DNA of 64,000 nucleotides, from contig NZ_CP034363.1 of NCBI RefSeq assembly GCF_007981265.1, forward strand, positions 4,774,001 to 4,838,000, in the 5' to 3' direction. Of this stretch, positions 58,749 through 64,000 are shown in pieces (the first letter of the stretch is position 1; each line of letters begins with the position of its first letter). The translations under genes were made by a program, and so were the position numbers. The notes under the pieces are model-generated. The model was not told where the DNA came from, did no database searches, and was given only the letters and a program-made list of their open reading frames with translations. This stretch comes from Pantoea sp. CCBC3-3-1. Its GTDB lineage: Bacteria > Pseudomonadota > Gammaproteobacteria > Enterobacterales > Enterobacteriaceae.

Positions 58749-59495
58749 ATGGCCGAATGGGTCAACGCCAGGATCAAACAGGTACATGACTGGACGGACA
58801 GTCTTTTCAGCATCACCGTCAACGCCCCTATCGATCCGTTTATTGCGGGTCAGTTTGCCAAGCTGGCCTTGGAAATAGACGGGGAACGCGTACAGCGTGC
58901 CTATTCTTATGTTAATGCGCCGAGTGATGAGAATCTTGAGTTCTATCTGGTGACCGTGCCGGAAGGCAAGCTCAGCCCTCGCCTTCACGCATTGCAGCCC
59001 GGCCAGGAGCTAATGATCACCAAAGAAGCGGCAGGTTTCTTTGTGCTGGACGAAATCCCCGAGTGCAAAACCCTCTGGATGCTGGCGACCGGAACGGCCA
59101 TCGGCCCTTACCTGTCTATTTTGCAGGAAGGCGTGGGGCTGGATCGTTTCGATCATATCGTTCTGGTCCATGCTGCACGTTACGCGCAGGATCTGAGCTA
59201 TTTGCCGCTCATGCAGCAGCTACAGCAGCGTTATAACGGTAAGTTAAGGATTCAGACCGTGGTTAGCCGTGAAGAAGCCACGGGGTCGTTAACCGGCCGG
59301 GTTCCCGCACTGATAGAAAACGGCGAGCTGGAAGCGGCCGTAGGCTTACCGATGACGGCAGAAGAGAGCCACATCATGCTTTGTGGCAATCCACAAATGG
59401 TCAGGGATACGCAGCAGCTGCTAAAAGAGACCCGCGGAATGCGCAAGCATCTGAAGCGTAAACCGGGCCACATGACCAGCGAACACTACTGGTAA
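58749..59495 (+). CDS. fpr: Ferredoxin/flavodoxin-NADP+ reductase
   Basis: FAD enzyme that supplies electrons from NADPH to flavodoxin or ferredoxin. 248 residues, the E. coli length. FAD motif RAYSYVNAPS near residue 50, NADP motif ATGTAIGPYLSILQ near 115, CGNPQMV near 212 and C-terminal EHYW are present. SD AAGGAG. Its last 10 bp overlap the 3' end of yiiR on the other strand. Confidence 0.97.
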   Translation: MAEWVNARIKQVHDWTDSLFSITVNAPIDPFIAGQFAKLALEIDGERVQRAYSYVNAPSDENLEFYLVTVPEGKLSPRLHALQPGQELMITKEAAGFFVLDEIPECKTLWMLATGTAIGPYLSILQEGVGLDRFDHIVLVHAARYAQDLSYLPLMQQLQQRYNGKLRIQTVVSREEATGSLTGRVPALIENGELEAAVGLPMTAEESHIMLCGNPQMVRDTQQLLKETRGMRKHLKRKPGHMTSEHYW

Positions 59496-59929
59496 TCCGG
59501 CGTTTTACGGTTGAAATAGTTAACCGGCCGCGCTTTTTTACCAAAGCGGTTCTCGCCTGGACTACCACGAAATACGCCGAGTTCCAGCGTCATCGTCACC
59601 ATAATCAGCGCAGGAATAAAGCGGCCCAGCGCCCATTGCCAACTGGCGGGCAGCATGTCCCAGTTACCCGCCATCAGCATCCAGGCGACGATCAACAACA
59701 GAGCCCAGTAAGCAGACTTATTACGATCGTGTAGCCGCTTCACCACTACCGCACTACAGGGCCATAACAGGCTGACCACGCAGAAAGCTGCCGTCTGGGT
59801 CGTCATCCAACCGCGAGCGGCCAGGGTAAACAGCAGCGTCATCAGCACCAGCCACAGGGTCAGCCAGATCCAAAGATCGCGTCTACCCAGTCTGCCATGC
59901 CACGAAAAACACCATGCTTGTAAGGTCAT
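59486..59929 (-). CDS. yiiR: DUF805 membrane protein YiiR
   Basis: 147 residues (E. coli YiiR 146). DUF805 features: GRLGRRDLWIW near the N-terminus and KRLHDRNKSAYW near residue 64, with about four hydrophobic spans. Function unknown. Convergent and overlapping with fpr; divergent from yiiQ. Confidence 0.93.
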   Translation of the reverse strand: MTLQAWCFSWHGRLGRRDLWIWLTLWLVLMTLLFTLAARGWMTTQTAAFCVVSLLWPCSAVVVKRLHDRNKSAYWALLLIVAWMLMAGNWDMLPASWQWALGRFIPALIMVTMTLELGVFRGSPGENRFGKKARPVNYFNRKTPDYQ

Positions 59930-60021
59930 AAATTCTCCCTCAGAACAGCGTCAGGCTTTGACTTTTTTAGTCATTGTCCGTTCTAATCTTCAACTGAATG
60001 TACTGGTTAGGGCAGACGATA

Positions 60022-60615
60022 ATGAATAAAGCGATGTTGACGGGCATCACGTTACTGGTCTCGCTGGCAACAGCAGCAGCGCAGGCCAATGCCGATCCGC
60101 AGGATCGTACCGAACATATGCCAACGGCGCCTTATCTTCTGGCGGGATCGCCCACCTTCGATATGACTATCGGCCAGTTTCGCGAAAAGTATAATGCGGT
60201 GAACTCTGCGTTACCGATTCCTGAGTATCGCGCAACAGACAGCCGGGGTGACAAAAGTAATCTGACGCGTGCCGCCAGTAAGATCAATGAAAATCTCTAT
60301 AGTTCTACCGCGCTGGAACAGGGAACAGGAAAGATCAAAACGTTGCAGATTACCTGGCTACCGGTTCCTGGCCCGGAGGAGAAAGCGGCACGCGACAAAG
60401 CGCTGGCCTACATGACCGCGCTGGAACGTTTTTTTGAGCCAACGCTTAGCGAAGAGCAGAGTCTTAAAAGGCTGGAGGATCTGTTAAGCAAGGGTAAAGG
60501 TTCACGCTATTTTGCTCAGACCGAAGGCGCCGTTCGCTACGTGATCGCGGATAACGGTGACAAGGGACTGACCTTTGCCATTGAGCCGATAAAACTGGCG
60601 ATGGGAAATAACTGA
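60022..60615 (+). CDS. yiiQ: Periplasmic DUF1454 protein YiiQ
   Basis: About 197 residues from MNKAMLTGITLLVSLATAAA, a signal peptide cleaved near residue 24. The body matches E. coli YiiQ (APYLLAGSPTFDMTIGQFRE; LTRAASKINENLYSSTALEQ; GLTFAIEPIKLAM). Function unknown. The frame begins at 59998, but eight extra residues before the signal peptide are unlikely. Upstream of tpiA in the same direction, 119 bp away. Confidence 0.92.
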   Translation: MNKAMLTGITLLVSLATAAAQANADPQDRTEHMPTAPYLLAGSPTFDMTIGQFREKYNAVNSALPIPEYRATDSRGDKSNLTRAASKINENLYSSTALEQGTGKIKTLQITWLPVPGPEEKAARDKALAYMTALERFFEPTLSEEQSLKRLEDLLSKGKGSRYFAQTEGAVRYVIADNGDKGLTFAIEPIKLAMGNN

Positions 60616-60734
60616 CCCGGCGCAAAGATGACGAAAAGCAAAGCCTTCGAAGGTTTTGATCTCTATACTGTCTGGCAGACAACGCTGCTAAGGCAGGGTA
60701 ATTTAACCGTATCGCGCTAAGCGTGGAGGATAGA

Positions 60735-61499
60735 ATGCGACATCCGTTAGTAATGGGTAACTGGAAACTGAACGGCAGCAAAACTATGGTCAACGAGCTG
60801 ATTGCAGGTCTGCGCAATGAGCTGAGCAGCGTTGATGGCTGCGGCGTAGCCATTGCCCCACCGGTGATGTATCTGGATCTGGCGAAACATGCCGCTTCCG
60901 GTAGCCATATCGCGCTTGGCGCGCAGAACGTTGATGTTAACCTGAGCGGCGCTTTTACCGGTGAAGTCTCTGCCGACATGCTGAAAGATATTGGTGCGAA
61001 ATACATCATTATCGGCCACTCAGAGCGTCGTACTTACCATAAAGAAAGCGACGAGCTAATTGCTAAAAAATTCGAAGTGCTGAAGGCCGCGGGCCTGATC
61101 CCCGTGCTGTGCATTGGCGAAACCGAAGCGGAAAACGAAGCGGGTAAAACCGAAGAAGTGTGTGCTCGCCAAATTGATGCCGTGCTGAAAACCCAGGGCG
61201 CGGAAGCGTTCAATGGCGTGGTTATCGCTTACGAACCTGTGTGGGCAATCGGCACCGGTAAATCAGCGACGCCTGCGCAGGCACAGGCAGTACACAAATT
61301 TATCCGCGACCATATTGCGAAACAAGATGCGAACGTGGCGGCTCAGGTCATCATTCAGTACGGTGGCTCAGTCAATGATAAAAATGCTGCTGAACTCTTT
61401 GCTCAGCCAGACATCGACGGCGCGCTGGTAGGCGGCGCATCACTGAAAGCCGATGCTTTTGCGGTGATCGTTAAAGCGGCTGCGGCGGCTAAAGCCTGA
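60735..61499 (+). CDS. tpiA: Triose-phosphate isomerase
   Basis: Interconverts dihydroxyacetone phosphate and glyceraldehyde 3-phosphate. 254 residues from [20 protein letters not shown]. Active-site residues are in GNWKLNG (Lys), IIIGHSERR (His) and [11 protein letters not shown] (Glu); the phosphate loop GGSVN is present. GGAGG lies 6 nt before ATG 60735; a GTG at 60723 overlaps that ribosome site and is rejected. Confidence 0.98.
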   Translation: MRHPLVMGNWKLNGSKTMVNELIAGLRNELSSVDGCGVAIAPPVMYLDLAKHAASGSHIALGAQNVDVNLSGAFTGEVSADMLKDIGAKYIIIGHSERRTYHKESDELIAKKFEVLKAAGLIPVLCIGETEAENEAGKTEEVCARQIDAVLKTQGAEAFNGVVIAYEPVWAIGTGKSATPAQAQAVHKFIRDHIAKQDANVAAQVIIQYGGSVNDKNAAELFAQPDIDGALVGGASLKADAFAVIVKAAAAAKA

Positions 61500-61508
61500 T
61501 GTTTACCC

Positions 61509-61536
61509 CCTGTCCCGGAAACGGGGCAGGTTTTTC
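61509..61536 (+). terminator. tpiA terminator
   Basis: CCTGTCCC, loop GGAAAC, GGGGCAGG, T5, 9 bp after the tpiA stop. Confidence 0.9.
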
Positions 61537-62049
61537 CTTTCTTCTTCTTTTTACCGGTTCTGCCACTCCAGGGCTTTGACGCTCACCCGACATCAAATTC
61601 ACCTCTATGTAACATTTACACAACAAATACCGTTCATTATTTCTACGCCTGAATTTTTTTAGCGGATCGATTCAGCTTCTCCTCTCCTCGCACCCAAATC
61701 CGACGTTTTTCAGTCGCTATCAGTAATCCGGAATAATAACCTTTTGATTTTAGGTGCAAAAACAACCGCATTTTGTGCATAAAAAAAGCCATTCTGTGCA
61801 GAGTATCAATGTTGCTAATTTCGTTGCACTCTTCATTCTCATTTTTAATCTTTAAACAATTTTTTAAATGCCACGTAACAATGGTATATTTCAGGTGATG
61901 TAAATCTGTGCTAACAGACCCTTTACTCTGTAGGCCTTTCTGATAAGAGCATCCCTGCATTCAGTGGAACAGAAAACGGCTCGAACAGAAACCGACTCTG
62001 TTTCACCCGCTAAACATGTTGATTATTCAACATACGGAGAAGTCGCCCC
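61537..62049. other. AT-rich tpiA-mqo intergenic region
   Basis: 513 bp without a supported gene. It contains two copies of CATTnTGTGCA 21 bp apart (61769-61779, 61790-61800), an AT-rich promoter-like stretch around 61855-61890 (TATATT) and an inverted repeat next to the mqo ribosome site. This looks like a control region for mqo with more than one input. Confidence 0.6.
62016..62033 (+). repeat. Inverted repeat beside mqo Shine-Dalgarno
   Basis: ATGTTGA, TTAT, TCAACAT: perfect 7-bp arms, ending 2 bp before the ACGGAGAAG ribosome site of mqo. Could be an operator or an mRNA hairpin. Confidence 0.65.
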
Positions 62050-63663
62050 ATGCCAAATCAACAAGTACGCCTGGCTGCCTCCCGCAACAAAACAGGCTTT
62101 GCGAAAACAGCCGAGATAACCGAAAACGCTGACGTCGATGTGTTGCTGATCGGCGGCGGAATTATGAGCGCCACGCTGGGTGCTTTTTTACAGGAGCTTG
62201 AGCCGGACTGGCGCATCAGTATGACTGAGCGTCTTGAGCACGTTGCACAAGAAAGCTCAAATGGCTGGAACAATGCAGGCACCGGCCATGCCGCGCTGGC
62301 GGAAATGAACTACACCCCGGAAAAAACAGACGGCAGCGTCGATATCAAAAAAGCCGTGGACATCAACGAAGCGTTCCAGCTCTCTCGCCAGTTTTGGGCT
62401 TATCAGGTGCAACGTGGCGGCCTGAAAAATCCGCACAGCTTTATTAACAGCGTGCCGCACATGAGTTTTGTCTGGGGCGACGACAATATCGCCTTCCTGA
62501 AGAAGCGCTTTGAAGCTTTACAGAAGAGTTCGCTGTTCCGTGGCATGGAGTATTCCGAAGATCCCGAGCAAATCAAAAAGTGGATCCCCTTAGTGATGGA
62601 AGGACGCGGCGAACAGGAACGCGTGGCCGCTACGCGCATCCCGACAGGAACCGATGTTAATTTCGGCGAAATCACGCGTCAGCTGGTCGCTTCGTTACAG
62701 AAAAATGAGAATTTCTCACTGCATACTCGTCACGAAGTTCGCCGGTTTAAACGTAACGACGATGGCAGCTGGAACGTGACGATTGCCGATCTGAAAAACG
62801 ATGCCGAGCGAACCCTGCGCGCGCGCTACATCTTTATCGGCGCGGGCGGCGCAGCCCTGACGCTGTTGCAGAAGACCGGTATCCCGGAAGCGAAAGACTA
62901 TGCTGGTTTTCCAGTGGGTGGCGAATTCCTGGTCAGCGAAAACGAAGACGTGGTGAAACGCCATCTGGCGAAAGTGTATGGCAAAGCCTCGGTCGGCGCG
63001 CCGCCGATGTCCGTTCCACACCTTGATACGCGCATGCTGGACGGCAAGCAGGTCATGCTGTTCGGGCCTTTTGCCACCTTCTCTACCAAGTTTCTGAAGC
63101 AGGGTTCGCTGTGGGATATGTTTGGCTCAATGACGCCGTCGAACTTTAAGCCGATGGTTCATGTCGGGCTGGATAATTTTAACCTGGTAAAATACCTGGT
63201 GGGTCAGGTCATGCTGACCGATGACGATCGCCACAAGGCGCTGCAAGAGTACTTCCCGGATGCGGAGAAAGCGGACTGGCGTCTGGTGAAAGCAGGCCAA
63301 CGCGTGCAGATCATCAAGAAAGATGCTGAAAAAGGCGGCGTGCTGAAGCTGGGTACGGAAGTGGTGGCATCGCAGGATGGCACCATTTCTGCGCTGCTGG
63401 GCGCTTCGCCTGGCGCATCAACCGGTGCGCCTATCATGCTGGATCTGATGAATAAAGTCTTTTCTGACCGCTTCAACACGTCGGCGTGGCAGTCAAAGCT
63501 GAAAAAAATGCTGCCTTCATACGGTCAGAAGCTGAACGGTAACGTCGCGACGACGGAGCACATCATGGCGGAAACCAGCCGTATACTGCAGCTGAACTAC
63601 TCGCCGTTTACCGCTGCTAACGATGAAGCAGCCATTGCCGGTGCTGCGGTTATTGGCAAGTAA
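62050..63663 (+). CDS. mqo: Malate:quinone oxidoreductase
   Basis: FAD-dependent peripheral-membrane enzyme that oxidises malate to oxaloacetate and reduces quinone. 537 residues, the usual family length. FAD motif [20 protein letters not shown] begins near residue 31, and [20 protein letters not shown] and [12 protein letters not shown] are present. GGAG lies 10 nt before the ATG. In E. coli mqo is elsewhere; here it follows tpiA and precedes a phosphoketolase gene. Confidence 0.97.
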   Translation: MPNQQVRLAASRNKTGFAKTAEITENADVDVLLIGGGIMSATLGAFLQELEPDWRISMTERLEHVAQESSNGWNNAGTGHAALAEMNYTPEKTDGSVDIKKAVDINEAFQLSRQFWAYQVQRGGLKNPHSFINSVPHMSFVWGDDNIAFLKKRFEALQKSSLFRGMEYSEDPEQIKKWIPLVMEGRGEQERVAATRIPTGTDVNFGEITRQLVASLQKNENFSLHTRHEVRRFKRNDDGSWNVTIADLKNDAERTLRARYIFIGAGGAALTLLQKTGIPEAKDYAGFPVGGEFLVSENEDVVKRHLAKVYGKASVGAPPMSVPHLDTRMLDGKQVMLFGPFATFSTKFLKQGSLWDMFGSMTPSNFKPMVHVGLDNFNLVKYLVGQVMLTDDDRHKALQEYFPDAEKADWRLVKAGQRVQIIKKDAEKGGVLKLGTEVVASQDGTISALLGASPGASTGAPIMLDLMNKVFSDRFNTSAWQSKLKKMLPSYGQKLNGNVATTEHIMAETSRILQLNYSPFTAANDEAAIAGAAVIGK

Positions 63664-63672
63664 TCGCTACAG

Positions 63673-63724
63673 CCGGCTAAACTAGCCGGTAGAAAGGGCG
63701 GAGTCTGGCCTTCGCTCCGCCCTT
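63673..63724 (+). terminator. mqo terminator region
   Basis: Two consecutive hairpins: CCGGCTA-AAC-TAGCCGG (63673-63689) and AAGGGCGGAG, 11-nt loop, CTCCGCCCTT (63694-63724). The second is followed only by CTGCCTGTTT, so efficiency is uncertain. Confidence 0.55.
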
Positions 63725-63849
63725 CTGCCTGTTTCCCGGTACTCAATTTTTCGCCATTCTCTGAATTTACCCTGCCTGGCCGACCATTCCCTGCACAACT
63801 CACTCAGACGACTATGCTTTTATCTGACCTTAAACAGAGGAGCAGCTAA

Positions 63850-64000
63850 ATGGATACGTCTTTGCCACAGCCAGTCACCGACGCTGAGCTTGAGCTTCTC
63901 GATCGCTATTGGCGTGCTGCCAACTATCTCTCGGTCGGGCAAATTTATTTAATGAGCAATCCCCTGCTGCGTGAGCCGTTACGGCCCGAGCATATAAAAC
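63850..64000 (+). CDS. Phosphoketolase, N-terminal 50 codons (window edge)
   Basis: Begins [20 protein letters not shown] and continues to the window end. The segment [20 protein letters not shown] followed by NPLLREPL is the conserved N-terminus of xylulose-5-phosphate/fructose-6-phosphate phosphoketolase, which yields acetyl phosphate. GAGGAG precedes the ATG by 7 nt. The remaining ~740 codons expected for the family are outside. Only the TPP-enzyme N-terminus can be judged, so specificity is open. Confidence 0.85.
   Translation, partial: MDTSLPQPVTDAELELLDRYWRAANYLSVGQIYLMSNPLLREPLRPEHIK

Noticed and set aside
61643..61960. 105-codon minus-strand frame between tpiA and mqo
   Set aside because: Sits in the AT-rich mqo control region; no ribosome site or family resemblance.

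Overview
The window is a stretch of core chromosome from a gamma-proteobacterium of the order Enterobacterales, most probably family Erwiniaceae (Erwinia/Pantoea type). The basis is protein similarity to Escherichia coli gene by gene, gene order largely collinear with the E. coli 84-90 min regions, an Erwinia/Pantoea-like 16S gene, a short-type argG inside the arg cluster, a peroxiredoxin-glutaredoxin fusion beside oxyR, and an mqo-phosphoketolase pair after tpiA. These family assignments come from memory of sequences, not from a search.

Layout. 1-8.5 kb: branched-chain amino-acid genes (ilvC 3' part missing, ilvY, ilvADEMG and the ilvL leader with its attenuator). 8.8-11.7 kb: comM, maoP with a candidate maoS site, hdfR. 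11.8-17.7 kb: a complete rRNA operon on the minus strand, in transcription order P1/P2, 16S, tRNA-Ile, tRNA-Ala, 23S, 5S, tRNA-Asp, tRNA-Trp, terminator. 17.7-26.3 kb: murI, btuB with a cobalamin riboswitch, trmA, yijD, fabR, sthA, oxyR and the Prx-Grx gene. 26.3-32.1 kb: argHGBC and divergent argE with ARG boxes. 32.4-40.5 kb: ppc, metF, metL-metB and metJ with met-box arrays.

40.5-44.2 kb is the only clear accessory insertion: an AT-rich two-partner secretion pair (tpsB-tpsA) where I expect yiiX between metJ and rpmE. The secreted partner is unusually small and has a cysteine pair close to its C-terminus. 44.2-53.2 kb: rpmE, priA, cytR, ftsN (with a pure (CAG)13 tract), heat-shock-controlled hslVU, menA, rraA, zapB. 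53.7-64 kb: glpF-glpK-glpX, emrD, fpr, yiiR, yiiQ, tpiA, mqo and the first 50 codons of a phosphoketolase.

How it fits together: three amino-acid pathways (Ile/Val, Arg, Met) lie near each other, each with a readable local control device (attenuator and IlvY operator, ARG boxes, met boxes). Oxidative-stress control centres on oxyR and Prx-Grx. Glycerol uptake feeds triose phosphate metabolism through glpFK, glpX and tpiA. Relative to E. coli, the rRNA operon joins the upstream flank of rrnB (murI) to the downstream flank of rrnC (aspT-trpT-hdfR), indicating a rearrangement between rRNA operons. I saw no prophage, insertion sequence, CRISPR array or toxin-immunity module. The most unusual item is the small tpsBA locus, a compact member of a known family; I do not see a wholly new system.
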